A DNA stretch of 64,000 nt from JAJECS01 sp965243625 (GCA_965243625.1 CBDEVI010000002.1:1612001-1676000), one strand, 5' to 3'; counted from the stretch's first letter, positions 33,534 through 42,899 are shown. Made by a program: numbers and translations. The notes: a model not told the origin generated them from the sequence alone.

Positions 33534-35744
33534 ATGGCGATGAGCGGCATCGCGCGACGGCGGTTCCTCACCGGAGCGGCGGCGCTAGCCGGCGGCGCCA
33601 CCGTGGTCGCCTGCGCCGCGCCCGAGCGCGAATCGCGCGTGCAGAGCTTCGTGCACTCGCCCGAGCAGACCCTGCCCGGCCAGGAGCTGTGGTTCGCCAC
33701 CGCCTGCGCCCACTCCACGGGCGGCAACAGCGTGGTGGTGCGCACCGTGGATGGCCGCGCCAAGAAGGTGGAGGGCACCAAGGGCTTCCCGGTGAACCTG
33801 GGCAAGACCAACGTTCGCGGGCAGGCGGGCGTCCAATCGCTCTACAACCCGGACCGCCTCAAGACCCCCCTGCGCCGGCGCGGCACGCGCGGCGAGGGCC
33901 GATTCGAGGCCATCGGCTGGCCCGAGGCGCTCGATCTGCTGACGGAGAACTTCGGCTCCGCGGGGAATCCGCTCGTAGTTACGGGACCGATCAGCGGCAC
34001 GCGCCTGCGCGTGCTGGCGCATTTCCTCGCCAACAGCGAGGGCCGCCACCTCGTCTACGAGGCGCAGGACACGGCCACGCTGCGTGAAGCCGCGCGGCTC
34101 ATCTTCGGCTACACCCGGCTGCCGCACTTCGACATCGCCAACGCCGGCGCGGTGCTTTCGTTTGGCGCCGACTTCTTGGGCACCTGGCTCTCGCCCGTGC
34201 ACTACAGCACCGCCTACGGCAAGTTCCGCGAGGAGCCCAACCGCGGCCGGCTGATCCAGATCGAGTCCCACATGTCGCTCACGGGGGCCAATGCCGATCG
34301 CTGGGTGTACGTCAATCCAGGACACGAAGGCGCGCTGGCCCTCAGCATCGCCCAGGTCATCGCCGCCGAGAATCTGACCGGCGATGACCGCTGGTTCGAT
34401 CCCGTCAACGCCGTGGGCGGCATTGACGCCCTCAACGCCTATGCGCCCGAGCTGACCGCGGCGCGCACCGGCGTGGAGCCCGACGCCGTGCGCGAGATCG
34501 CGCGGGACTTCGCCGGCCATCCGCCCGCGCTGGCCATCGCCGGCGGCTCCGCGCTCGCCCAGACCAACGGCCTCGACAACGCCGCGGCCGCCTTGCTGCT
34601 CAACCGCATCGTCGGGAGCACCGGGGCGCCGGGCGGCGTGCGACCGAATCCCGCCGCCCCGGCGGCGGTACCGACCGCGGCGGCGGGAACGCCGTTCGGC
34701 CAGTGGGGCGCCCTGGCGACCGCACTGCTCGACGGCAGCGAGACGGTTGATGCGGCCCTTTTCTACGACGTCGATCCGGTCTACGGGCTGCCCGCGTCAA
34801 CGCGATTCGCGGACGCCCTCGGCGAGATGTCGTTCGTGGTCGGCATGGGCACGTTCCTCAACGAGACGCTGGCGCGCGCCGACCTGGTGCTGCCCGCCAC
34901 CCATCCCTTCGAGGAATGGGGCGACTTTGTGGCCGATCCCGCGCCCGACTTGGAAGTCGTGGGCTATCAGCAGCCGGTGGTCACCTCGTGGACCAATGCG
35001 CGCAGCTTTGGCGACGTGGTGCTGGCGCTGACTTCGGAGCTCTTCCCCGACGCGCCGCCGCCCTGGACGACCATGCGCGACGCCGTCCGCGACGGGGCCC
35101 AGGCGCTGATCGGCCAAGCCGGCTTCGACCGCGGCTGGATCGAGCTGCTGCGCACCGGCGGTCGATGGCAGGACGGAGACGGCCGCGAGACCCAGGCCGA
35201 CCAGCCGGATTGGCACATCGGTCTGTTGGCCGAGCCGACGTTCGCCGGCGACACGACGGAGTTCGATCTGCACCTGATCCCCTTCGAAAACGTGGCGTTC
35301 GGCGCCGGCAGCGAATCGGCCAACCCCTGGCTGCAAGCCACGCCCGACCCGCTGACCACCGTCACCTGGACGACCTGGGCCGAGCTGAACCCGGCGACCG
35401 CCCAGCGCCTGGGCGTGAAGCGCAATGACGTGGTGCACATCGACACGCCGAATGGCACGCTGCGGGCGCGCGTGTACGAATCGCCGGTGGCGCCGCCCAA
35501 TGTCGTGGCCGTCCCGATCGGGCAAGGCCGCGAGTTCGGCAGCCGCTGGAGCGTCGATCGGGGAGCGAACGTCATGCAGACCCTGGCCGCCCAAGCCGTT
35601 GCCGGCTCCGGGTCGCTGGCCTGGGGGGCGACGCTGGCGCGCGTGCGACCGGCCGGCGAACACGACCGACTGCCCACGCTTGAAGTTATCGAAGATCCGC
35701 GCAACGACGGGGAGGCGCCACCAGTGCGAGTAACCAGTGGCTAG
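33534..35744 (+). CDS. actB1: ACIII subunit ActB, molybdopterin-oxidoreductase-like part (ActB1)
   Basis: 736 residues. A Tat leader A-R-R-R-F-L-T-G with lipobox-like V-V-A-C opens the protein, followed by the three large domains of the complex iron-sulfur molybdoenzyme fold. In characterised ACIII this part carries no molybdenum, and here the usual N-terminal Fe-S Cys motif of active enzymes is likewise absent. The gene overlaps the next by eight bases. In several organisms both are one ActB protein; here it is split into two. Confidence 0.92.
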   Translation: MAMSGIARRRFLTGAAALAGGATVVACAAPERESRVQSFVHSPEQTLPGQELWFATACAHSTGGNSVVVRTVDGRAKKVEGTKGFPVNLGKTNVRGQAGVQSLYNPDRLKTPLRRRGTRGEGRFEAIGWPEALDLLTENFGSAGNPLVVTGPISGTRLRVLAHFLANSEGRHLVYEAQDTATLREAARLIFGYTRLPHFDIANAGAVLSFGADFLGTWLSPVHYSTAYGKFREEPNRGRLIQIESHMSLTGANADRWVYVNPGHEGALALSIAQVIAAENLTGDDRWFDPVNAVGGIDALNAYAPELTAARTGVEPDAVREIARDFAGHPPALAIAGGSALAQTNGLDNAAAALLLNRIVGSTGAPGGVRPNPAAPAAVPTAAAGTPFGQWGALATALLDGSETVDAALFYDVDPVYGLPASTRFADALGEMSFVVGMGTFLNETLARADLVLPATHPFEEWGDFVADPAPDLEVVGYQQPVVTSWTNARSFGDVVLALTSELFPDAPPPWTTMRDAVRDGAQALIGQAGFDRGWIELLRTGGRWQDGDGRETQADQPDWHIGLLAEPTFAGDTTEFDLHLIPFENVAFGAGSESANPWLQATPDPLTTVTWTTWAELNPATAQRLGVKRNDVVHIDTPNGTLRARVYESPVAPPNVVAVPIGQGREFGSRWSVDRGANVMQTLAAQAVAGSGSLAWGATLARVRPAGEHDRLPTLEVIEDPRNDGEAPPVRVTSG

Positions 35745-36543
35745 CGCCACCGACACGGCAGAGCTTCCGGTGGTCGCAGCCGCCGCGACCCTGCCCACCG
35801 ACGATCCGCATCCGGAGACGGACGGGCATCGATGGGGCATGGTCATCGACGCCGACAAGTGCACCGGCTGCCAAGCCTGCGTGGTGGCGTGCCAGTCCGA
35901 GAACAACCTGGCTCTCAACGAAGAAAACCGCGTCATCGAGCGCCGGGCGAAGACCTGGATTCGCATCGAGCGCTACTGGGAAGGCGAATGGCCCAACGCC
36001 AAGGCGCGCTTCCTCCCCGTGCTCTGCCAGCACTGCGGCAACGCGCCCTGCGAGACGGTGTGTCCCGTGTGGGCGACCTACCACAACCCCGACGGGCTGA
36101 ACGTGCAGGTCTACAACCGCTGCATCGGCACGCGGTTCTGCGCCAACGCCTGCCCCTACTCAGTGCGCTACTTCAACTTCTGGGAGCCCGAGTGGCCGTC
36201 GCCGATGGACCGGCAGCTCAACCCGGACGTGACGGTGCGGACTAAGGGCATCGTCGAGAAGTGCACCTTCTGCATCCATCGCATCAATCGCACCAAGCGC
36301 CAGGCGGACCGCGACGGCCGGCCGGTGGCCGACGGCGAGGTCGAGCCGGCGTGCGTGCAGGCATGCCCGACCACGGCGCTCGTTTTCGGCGACTTGAACG
36401 ACTCGGACAGCAAGGTCAGCGAGCTGTCCCACTCCAAGCGCGCCTACTCGCTGCTGGATTCGCTCGGCACGGCCCCCGCCATCACCTACCTGAAGAAGGT
36501 TGATCCCAGCCACGTCGACGAGCATGAGGAGCACGGCCATTGA
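35737..36543 (+). CDS. actB2: ACIII subunit ActB, iron-sulfur part (ActB2)
   Basis: 268 residues from a GTG. Four cluster motifs can be read: C-T-G-C-Q-A-C-V-V-A-C; C-Q-H-C-G-N-A-P-C-E-T-V-C-P; C-I-G-T-R-F-C-A-N-A-C-P; and C-T-F-C with a later C-V-Q-A-C-P. In the third, one cysteine is replaced by Thr, leaving three ligands, which fits the known one 3Fe-4S plus three 4Fe-4S set of ActB. Electrons run from the quinol site through these clusters to ActA. It has no signal of its own, so it is probably co-exported with ActB1. Confidence 0.94.
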   Translation: MASATDTAELPVVAAAATLPTDDPHPETDGHRWGMVIDADKCTGCQACVVACQSENNLALNEENRVIERRAKTWIRIERYWEGEWPNAKARFLPVLCQHCGNAPCETVCPVWATYHNPDGLNVQVYNRCIGTRFCANACPYSVRYFNFWEPEWPSPMDRQLNPDVTVRTKGIVEKCTFCIHRINRTKRQADRDGRPVADGEVEPACVQACPTTALVFGDLNDSDSKVSELSHSKRAYSLLDSLGTAPAITYLKKVDPSHVDEHEEHGH

Positions 36544-37898
36544 TTAAGCCCGAAGCCGTCGGCCTCAGCTTGACGCTCCGCCCGCCGTATCGGCCGTCGA
36601 CCATCGCCATCAATCGCAAGAGTGCGGCGGTGGTTGGCGTCGGCCTGCTCGCGGCGCTCGGCGTGGTGATGTACGTGGTGAAGCTGTTCAGCTGGGGTGA
36701 CCGGGCCGAGTGGGCCTATCCGGCGGCGATCACGCTGTTCGTGCTCTCAACCGTGTCGGCCGCGCCGCTGGTGGCCTTTGCCTCGCGCATGGCACGGGGC
36801 TACTGGGGTCTTCCGGCCCGGCGCGTCGTCGAGCTCTTCGCGCTCCCGTCGATGCTGCTGTTCGCCCTGCTCATCCCGATCCTCGGCTCGCTCCCACCGT
36901 TCGAGCAGGACGGCGTCACGCGAGCGAACCTCTGGTTCGGGTGGGGCGGCGGCGCGCCGTTTCTCACGGATCAACTGGCCGTGTCGGTGATGCTGCTGGC
37001 GGGCGGCGCCCTCATGTGGTTCGCCGCCGTGCCCGATCTCGCCGGCCCACCCAGCCGGGTCCGCGCCATGCCGGCCTGGAAGCGCTTGCTGTTCCTGAAT
37101 TGGACCGGCACCAAGCGGCAGTGGATCGTCTTGCGGACCTCCATGCGCTGGATCAGCGCCTTCTACCTGATGATGTACGTCTTCGTGACGATGATCCTGA
37201 CCACGGATCTCGGCCAGAGCCTGCTGCCCGGCTGGCGATCGGGAATTTTCCCGGCCTATCACGTGATCACGTCGTTCCAGGGCGCGATCGCGCTCATCGT
37301 CATCACGCTGTTCCTGCTGCGCCGCTACGCGCCCAGCGTGGGCCAGTTCATCGGCGACGAGCAGGCCGCCAGCCTGGGCAAGTTCTTGCTCGCGCTGACG
37401 CTGTTCTGGTTCTACTTCTTCTGGTCGGACTTCCTGCTCGTCTGGTACGCGCGCCTGCCAAGCGAAGTGGCGGCCGTCCAGACCAACGTGGCGGTCACCT
37501 ACATCGTGCCCTTCCTCATCGCGATGTTCGGCCAATTCCTCATTCCGTTCGTCACGCTCATCTTCAATCCCATCCGGAGAAAGCTGGCGCGGCTGACCGC
37601 GGTGTCCGTGGTCGTGCTGATCGGCCTGCTGTTCGATCGAATCCGGCTATTCGTGGCGTCGATGTCCAGCGAAAACCCCTTCTCGCATGGGCTGGCCGAG
37701 CTGCCCGAGCCGTACTACCCCAACGCGATCGACATCCTGTTCATGATCGGCGTGGTCGGCATGGTGGCCGCGGTCTACCTGTGGGTGCTGACACGCATCC
37801 CGACGCCCGGCGGCTGGGAGATGCGCGAAGGCGCCATGTACCGCCGCGAGCAGAAATACATGCACGCCGAAGTGCTCGTGCTCGGCAAGCCGGACTGA
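36540..37898 (+). CDS. actF: ACIII NrfD-like membrane subunit ActF
   Basis: 452 residues with about ten helices. The TTG start overlaps the ActB2 stop (TTGA). NrfD-type fold with W-I-S-A-F-Y-L, an A-Y-H-V-I-T-S-F-Q-G-A-I-A-L helix and W-F-Y-F-F-W-S-D-F-L-L-V-W-Y, as in ActF proteins. I distinguish it from ActC because it lacks the W-I-G-V-S-H-A-G signature present in the next gene. ActF may take part in proton movement across the membrane. The gene order (F before C) differs from the actABCDEF order seen elsewhere. Confidence 0.85.
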   Translation: MIKPEAVGLSLTLRPPYRPSTIAINRKSAAVVGVGLLAALGVVMYVVKLFSWGDRAEWAYPAAITLFVLSTVSAAPLVAFASRMARGYWGLPARRVVELFALPSMLLFALLIPILGSLPPFEQDGVTRANLWFGWGGGAPFLTDQLAVSVMLLAGGALMWFAAVPDLAGPPSRVRAMPAWKRLLFLNWTGTKRQWIVLRTSMRWISAFYLMMYVFVTMILTTDLGQSLLPGWRSGIFPAYHVITSFQGAIALIVITLFLLRRYAPSVGQFIGDEQAASLGKFLLALTLFWFYFFWSDFLLVWYARLPSEVAAVQTNVAVTYIVPFLIAMFGQFLIPFVTLIFNPIRRKLARLTAVSVVVLIGLLFDRIRLFVASMSSENPFSHGLAELPEPYYPNAIDILFMIGVVGMVAAVYLWVLTRIPTPGGWEMREGAMYRREQKYMHAEVLVLGKPD

Positions 37899-37905
37899 TC
37901 CAGGC

Positions 37906-39282
37906 ATGCAAGAACCCGTAACCGTCGATCGAGAGACCGCAAACCGCGAACTGCTGGATTTCGTGTTCGCCTGGCCCAAGTGGTTCTTCGCCACCACCGG
38001 CCTGCTCGGCGCCGTGATCACGCTGGGCCTCATCATCTTCCTGCTGCTGATGATCTTCGGCCTGCAGCTGTTCGGCTACGCCCACCCGGTCTATTGGGGC
38101 TTCCCGGTCGTGAACTTCGTGTTCTGGATCGGAGTCAGCCACGCCGGAATCATGGTGTCGGCCATTCTGCGGCTGGCGCAGGCCGAGTGGCGGCGTCCGG
38201 TCACCCGCGCCGCGGAGGTCTTGACGATCTTCTCGCTGATGACCGCCATGACCTTCCCGATCATTCACAGCGGACGCCCCTGGCGCACGCTGTACTGGGA
38301 GTTCCCCTACGACTGGATGCGCGGCATTTGGCCCAACCCGCGGTCGCCGCTGGTGTGGGACCCCGCCGCGATCTTCACCTACCTGACGTCGACGGTGATG
38401 TTCGTCTACATCGCCCTGCTGCCCGACCTGGCCCTGGCCCGCGACCGCGTCAAGAACCCTATCGGCAAAGCCGTCTACGGGGTGCTGTCGCTGGGCTTCC
38501 GGGGCACGACCCGGCAGTGGCGGATCCAGGCCATCGCCGGCATCTTGCTCTCGGCGCTGATTCTTCCGATCTTCGTCTCGGTGCACAGCATCGTGTCGTG
38601 GGACTTCGCCGTCACGATCATCCCCGGCTGGCACAACACGGTGTTCGCGCCGTACTTCGTCATCGGGGCGGTCCACTCCGGCGTGTCCGCCGTGGTGACC
38701 GTGATGATCGTCATGCGCTACGCCTTCGGCCTGAAGAACTTCATCACCAAGGACCACATCGATTCGCTGGCCCGCCTGCTGATCATCGTGGCCACGGTGT
38801 GGCTCTTCTTCTTCATGCTGGACTTCATGTTCGGCCTCTACGGCACCGAGCCGGCCGAGGTCGACACCTGGCAGCGCCGGCTGATGGAGCCGCCGTGGAC
38901 GGCCATCGCCATCATCTTCATCATCACCGGCTACATCATTCCGGTCGGTGCCTGGCTGTTCCGCCGCGTGCGTCGCAACTTCTTCCTGATGTTCGTGACG
39001 ACGGTGCTGGTCAACATCGGCATGTGGCTCGAGCGCTACATGATCGTGATCCCGGGCCTCGAGCGGAAGTCGAACCTCACGTTCCAGTACGGCGACTACC
39101 TGCCCTCGGCGGCGGAGTTCGGCATCATCGCCGCCCAGCTGGCGTTGGTGATCGCCGGGTTCCTCGTGTTCTCCAAGTTGCTGCCGATCATGCCGGCGGC
39201 GGACATCAAGGAAGGTCAGATTCTGCGTGACGAAATCAAGGTCGGCCGTGCACGGGTCCCGGCCACGATGCGCGAGGCGTAG
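37906..39282 (+). CDS. actC: ACIII NrfD-like quinol-binding membrane subunit ActC
   Basis: 458 residues with about ten helices. Signature pieces are Y-W-G-F-P-V-V-N-F-V-F-W-I-G-V-S-H-A-G, P-I-I-H-S-G-R-P-W-R, S-V-H-S-I-V-S-W-D-F and F-V-I-G-A-V-H-S-G. In ACIII structures this subunit holds the quinol site next to the Fe-S subunit, with conserved His and Asp residues. It follows actF by seven bases. Confidence 0.92.
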   Translation: MQEPVTVDRETANRELLDFVFAWPKWFFATTGLLGAVITLGLIIFLLLMIFGLQLFGYAHPVYWGFPVVNFVFWIGVSHAGIMVSAILRLAQAEWRRPVTRAAEVLTIFSLMTAMTFPIIHSGRPWRTLYWEFPYDWMRGIWPNPRSPLVWDPAAIFTYLTSTVMFVYIALLPDLALARDRVKNPIGKAVYGVLSLGFRGTTRQWRIQAIAGILLSALILPIFVSVHSIVSWDFAVTIIPGWHNTVFAPYFVIGAVHSGVSAVVTVMIVMRYAFGLKNFITKDHIDSLARLLIIVATVWLFFFMLDFMFGLYGTEPAEVDTWQRRLMEPPWTAIAIIFIITGYIIPVGAWLFRRVRRNFFLMFVTTVLVNIGMWLERYMIVIPGLERKSNLTFQYGDYLPSAAEFGIIAAQLALVIAGFLVFSKLLPIMPAADIKEGQILRDEIKVGRARVPATMREA

Positions 39283-39291
39283 GGGGGACTC

Positions 39292-39849
39292 ATGAGCGCG
39301 AGAGATTCGGATCGAAAGCGCGAGCTGCTCGGGCTGTATAACGAGCCCGACGACGCCGCCGACGCCGTGTCGCGGCTCCGCGGCGCGGGCTTCGGCGGCA
39401 ACGACATCGAGATCATCTCGGCCACGCCTTATCCCGAAGGCGCGTTCGGCGAGCAGCACGCGAAGCATCGGTTGTTCGCATTCCCATTCGCGGGCGCGGC
39501 GTGTGGACTGGCCGTCGCCATCGCCTGGCACATTGGCGCCCAGATCGCGCTGCCCATCGTGACCGGCGGAAAGCCGATCGTCGCGGTCCCGGCCATCATC
39601 CAGGTGCTCTACGAGGGCACCATGCTCGGCGCGGTGCTCTTCACCGTGCTCGGCGTGCTGTTCGAGTCCCGCCTGCCGGACGGCATCGGCGTCTACGACG
39701 ACCGCATTGCCGACGGCCTGATCGGCGTTTCGGTGATGGCGCGCGAGCGCCGGATTCCGGACGCGCAGATCGCGCTGGAAGAAGCCGGCGCGGTCGACGT
39801 GCTCAACAAGGACGGCAGCCTCATGCGCCCGGCGGCAGCCTCACCCTGA
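39292..39849 (+). CDS. actD: ACIII subunit ActD (DUF3341 family)
   Basis: 185 residues. A ferredoxin-like cytosolic N-terminal part (L-L-G-L-Y-N-E-P-D-D-A, then D-I-E-I-I-S-A-T-P-Y-P-E-G) is followed by two helices (about 62-82 and 100-125) and a second cytosolic piece. This is the ActD plan; it has no cofactor and likely stabilises the complex. Ribosome site GGGGG lies upstream of the ATG. Its stop overlaps the actE start by one base. Confidence 0.92.
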   Translation: MSARDSDRKRELLGLYNEPDDAADAVSRLRGAGFGGNDIEIISATPYPEGAFGEQHAKHRLFAFPFAGAACGLAVAIAWHIGAQIALPIVTGGKPIVAVPAIIQVLYEGTMLGAVLFTVLGVLFESRLPDGIGVYDDRIADGLIGVSVMARERRIPDAQIALEEAGAVDVLNKDGSLMRPAAASP

Positions 39850-40382
39850 TGTCCGCCGCACGCCGCGCCGGACGCGCCGCCAGCCTGACCGTTGGGCTGG
39901 TAGTGGCGGCGTTTGTGATCGCGGCGTGCGAAACCGGGGCGTATCCGGCCGACCTCTTCCCCGAGATGCACTACCAGCAGTCCTATCGCACCCAGGAACC
40001 GCCGTACGAGGCGCCGCCCGAGGGCCAGGTGTCGACGCTCGGCGCCGAGGTGCCGGTGACGGACTTTGTCGCAACCATCCAGCTCGAGAATCCCGTGCCG
40101 TTCGACGGACCGTCCATCGATCGTGGGAAGGCGCTGTTTGCCGTCAACTGCGCCATGTGCCACGGCGCCGACGGCCTGGGGGACAGCTACGTCGCGGACG
40201 CCTTCGAAAGCTACGGCGACAAGCGCCCGGCGCCCCTGGTGTCGGACAACGTGAAGGCCCAGGCGGACGGCGCGCTCTACTGGACGATCACGAACGGCGT
40301 GAACAACATGCCGTCCTGGCAATCGCTCCTCAACGAGGAAGAGCGCTGGCTGCTCGTCACTTACATCCGATCGATTAACTAG
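39849..40382 (+). CDS. actE: ACIII monohaem cytochrome c lipoprotein ActE
   Basis: 177 residues. Lipobox I-A-A-C (Cys27), then the sequence Y-P-A-D-L-F-P-E-M-H-Y-Q typical of ActE, and one haem site C-A-M-C-H at 101-105 with N-N-M-P-S-W near the C-terminus supplying the Met ligand. It passes electrons from ActA to the terminal oxidase or a soluble carrier. The start at 39849 overlaps the actD stop. Confidence 0.93.
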   Translation: MSAARRAGRAASLTVGLVVAAFVIAACETGAYPADLFPEMHYQQSYRTQEPPYEAPPEGQVSTLGAEVPVTDFVATIQLENPVPFDGPSIDRGKALFAVNCAMCHGADGLGDSYVADAFESYGDKRPAPLVSDNVKAQADGALYWTITNGVNNMPSWQSLLNEEERWLLVTYIRSIN

Positions 40383-40519
40383 CGCCGGCGAGCACGCCCG
40401 GTTGGGAGTCGACGTGCTGCCATCCCGTTCGCGAGCTTGGCCCGACGGCGATGCCGACTTCCTGAGCGAATCGGTCAAACTTGGGCGTACGGACGACGAC
40501 AAGCGAATGCGCCGGTTGA

Positions 40520-40981
40520 ATGGCTGAGAGCCCTGCCGTCTTTCTGGTCATCCTGCGCTGGCTGCACGTCGTGGCCGCCGCGCTCTGGCTGGGCGGGGGG
40601 CTGCTGCTCCTGGCGTTGCGGGCCCGTGAGCTGGGAACGGCGGCCGTGCCAGTCCCCTGGGGTCGACTGGCCGGCCACACGCTGCGTCTCGGGGTGGCGG
40701 TGTTCATCATCACCGGCGCGCTGCTGACAGCGGCACGGCTCAGCGAGCCGAACGTACCGGCCGCCTACGTCGTCCTGCTCGCCGGCAAGACCGCGCTGGC
40801 CTTTGCCATGTTCTGGCTCGCGCTGCCCCGATCGCGCCGCGGCCCAGAGCCGCCGGCCGACGGTTGGTCGAGGTGGACGCGGGACCGCACGTTTTGGATT
40901 GTCGTCATCGCCTTAGTCGTGTACTTGCTGTCGGTGATCCTCAACGAGCTGATCGAACGCGCCGTGCTCTCGATCGGCTAG
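40520..40981 (+). CDS. CopD-like four-helix membrane protein
   Basis: 153 residues, four helices, beginning with the CopD/DUF2269-like W-L-H-V-V-A-A-A-L-W-L-G-G-G. Conserved His and Trp in helix 1 may bind haem or copper. It lies between the ACIII and cytochrome c maturation genes, so a role in metal or haem handling for the respiratory chain is plausible but unproven. About 137 bases separate it from actE, with no gene in between. Confidence 0.7.
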   Translation: MAESPAVFLVILRWLHVVAAALWLGGGLLLLALRARELGTAAVPVPWGRLAGHTLRLGVAVFIITGALLTAARLSEPNVPAAYVVLLAGKTALAFAMFWLALPRSRRGPEPPADGWSRWTRDRTFWIVVIALVVYLLSVILNELIERAVLSIG

Positions 40982-41013
40982 GCTGATTTCGACCGCTCGC
41001 ACACACCAACGCC

Positions 41014-41481
41014 TTGACCGACGCCTCCGAACCCGCCGGCGCCACCGCGCCCGAGCCCATCCGGAATCGGCTCTTGTCCGGCAAGTTTCTGTTCGTCGGC
41101 GGCGCGCTTGCCGCGGCGCTCGGGTTCTTGATCTGGACCGCCACCCAGGGCGCCGCCGTTTACTACCACACCGTGAGCGAGCTGCACGCCAAGGGGGACG
41201 AAATTGAAGGCCGCCTCGTGCGCGTGAACGGGATCGTGGTGGACGGATCCATCGAGGAGTCGGCGGATGGCATCATCCGCTTCGAGATCGAGGACGCCAC
41301 CGGCGCGCTGCCGGTTGAGTTCCGCGGCTCACCGCCCGATCTCTTTGGCTATGCGGAGGAGGACAAGTACTCCGACGTGATCGCCGAAGGTCGCCTCCTC
41401 GGCACCGGCGTGTTCGAGGCGCGCAACCTCATCGTCAAGCACGGCCCCGAGTTCGAGCCTCGCGAGATCCCGGCCCAGTGA
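41014..41481 (+). CDS. ccmE: Cytochrome c maturation haem chaperone CcmE
   Basis: 155 residues: a helix (about 24-44), then the OB-fold domain with G-R-L-V-R-V-N-G-I-V-V and the haem-binding site at V-K-H-G-P-E-F. His143 is the covalent haem ligand by alignment. The usual Tyr four residues later is Phe147 here. The start appears to be TTG at 41014, with no clear ribosome site, so an internal start remains possible. The stop overlaps the next gene (GTGA). Confidence 0.9.
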   Translation: MTDASEPAGATAPEPIRNRLLSGKFLFVGGALAAALGFLIWTATQGAAVYYHTVSELHAKGDEIEGRLVRVNGIVVDGSIEESADGIIRFEIEDATGALPVEFRGSPPDLFGYAEEDKYSDVIAEGRLLGTGVFEARNLIVKHGPEFEPREIPAQ

Positions 41482-42899
41482 ATCCGGTTGCCACGCGGCC
41501 GACGCCGCTGGCAACGGGTAAACCGATCATGCAGCCATCCGTCCTCACCCTGAATCGACTGACTGTTGGATTCGGTCGACGCCACGTGATTCGCGACGTC
41601 TCGCTGTCCCTGCGCCCCGGCGACCGAGTGGCCGTGCTGGGACCCAACGGAGCCGGCAAGACGACCCTGCTGCGCACGCTGGCGACTTTGCAGCCACCGT
41701 TGGGCGGGCAGGCGACCGTCGGCGGCGCGGATGTCGTGCAGCGCAAGCGCGAGGCGCGCCGTCACGTCGGCTTTGTCGGGCACACGCCGCACCTGATCGG
41801 TCACCTCACCGCCCGCGAGAACCTCGCGTTCCTGGCCTCGCTGTACGGGCTGTCAAACGCCGGCGCGCGGGTCTCCGAAGCGCTGAGGGTGGTGGGGCTC
41901 GATGAGATCGCCAACCGACGCGCCCGCGAGTTTTCGCGCGGCCAGCTCCAGCGGCTGTCCCTGGCGGCGGCCGGGCTGCATCATCCGGCGGTGCTGTTGC
42001 TGGACGAGCCCGACGCCAGCCTCGACCGCGACGCGGTCCGCGAGCTGCCCGCCATGCTCGACGCGCTGTGCCCAGGCTCCGCCGTGCTGCTGAGCACGCA
42101 TGATCCCGATGTGGCCGCACGGGCGGCCGGGCGAAGTGTTCTTGTGGACCAGGGTCGGGTCATCGAACCGGATACGCCCGGAACGGCAGCGCCGGAGCCA
42201 CCGGCTTCGACCGGAGCAACGCCGGTGTCGTTCGTCACCACGGCGTGGACGCTCCTCCGCAAGGACGCGCTGGTGGAGTGGCGAGCGCGGGAACAGGCGC
42301 CGGCGCTGCTGGCATTTGCGCTGCTTATCACCGTGCTGTTCGACATGGCGTTCGTCATCCTGGCGCAGGCGGACGCGCCGGCGGTCGCCGCGGGCGTTGC
42401 TTGGGCAACGCTGTTGCTGGTCGCCAGCCTGTCGGGCGTGCGCCTGTTTGGGTCCGAGCGCGACGCGAATACGCTCACCTGCCTGCGCCTGGCGCCCATC
42501 GACCAGAGCGCCGTGTTCGTGGCCAAGTACCTTCTGCTGGCCGCGCACGTGCTGGCCGTTGGACTGGTGCAGCTGGCGCTGCTGAGCGTGCTGCTCGATT
42601 TGCAGCTCTTCCAAGGCGGGATGCTGGCCACCTTGGGCCTCGTGACCATCGCCTTGAGCGCAGTGGCGGCCATGCAGAGCGCCCTGGCGTTGGAGAGCCG
42701 CGCGCGAGAGGTCCTGATGCCGCTGCTGGCGGTGCCGCTGGCGATCCCCGTGATGCTGGCCGGTGTCGGCGCGACCCTCGAGACGCTGCAGGGCGCGCCG
42801 GCAGGCGGCGCCGCGCCGTGGCTGGGTTTGCTGGCCGTGGTGGCCGCCGTATTCTTAGCCTTGAGCGTCCTGCTCTACCCGCACGCGGTCGACGGCTAG
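41478..42899 (+). CDS. ccmAB: CcmA-CcmB fusion: haem-export ABC ATPase plus membrane subunit
   Basis: 473 residues in one unbroken frame. Residues about 21-225 are the CcmA ATPase: Walker A G-P-N-G-A-G-K-T (55-62), signature F-S-R-G-Q, Walker B L-L-L-D-E-P-D-A-S. Residues about 250-473 are CcmB, with six helices and the family patterns S-L-S-G-V-R-L-F-G-S-E-R-D and V-L-M-P-L-L-A-V-P-L-A-I-P-V. The parts are normally separate genes. With CcmC they form the complex that releases haem-loaded CcmE. The linker (about 215-250) is Pro/Ala-rich. Confidence 0.93.
   Translation: MNPVATRPTPLATGKPIMQPSVLTLNRLTVGFGRRHVIRDVSLSLRPGDRVAVLGPNGAGKTTLLRTLATLQPPLGGQATVGGADVVQRKREARRHVGFVGHTPHLIGHLTARENLAFLASLYGLSNAGARVSEALRVVGLDEIANRRAREFSRGQLQRLSLAAAGLHHPAVLLLDEPDASLDRDAVRELPAMLDALCPGSAVLLSTHDPDVAARAAGRSVLVDQGRVIEPDTPGTAAPEPPASTGATPVSFVTTAWTLLRKDALVEWRAREQAPALLAFALLITVLFDMAFVILAQADAPAVAAGVAWATLLLVASLSGVRLFGSERDANTLTCLRLAPIDQSAVFVAKYLLLAAHVLAVGLVQLALLSVLLDLQLFQGGMLATLGLVTIALSAVAAMQSALALESRAREVLMPLLAVPLAIPVMLAGVGATLETLQGAPAGGAAPWLGLLAVVAAVFLALSVLLYPHAVDG

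Noticed and set aside
33534..39282. Polysulfide, nitrate or formate molybdoenzyme complex
   Set aside because: Pentahaem ActA, DUF3341-type ActD and ActE on the same operon identify alternative complex III; ActB1 also lacks the usual N-terminal Fe-S motif.
37741..39531. Long minus-strand open frame (596 codons)
   Set aside because: Antisense to actC and actD; composition is that of a shadow frame.
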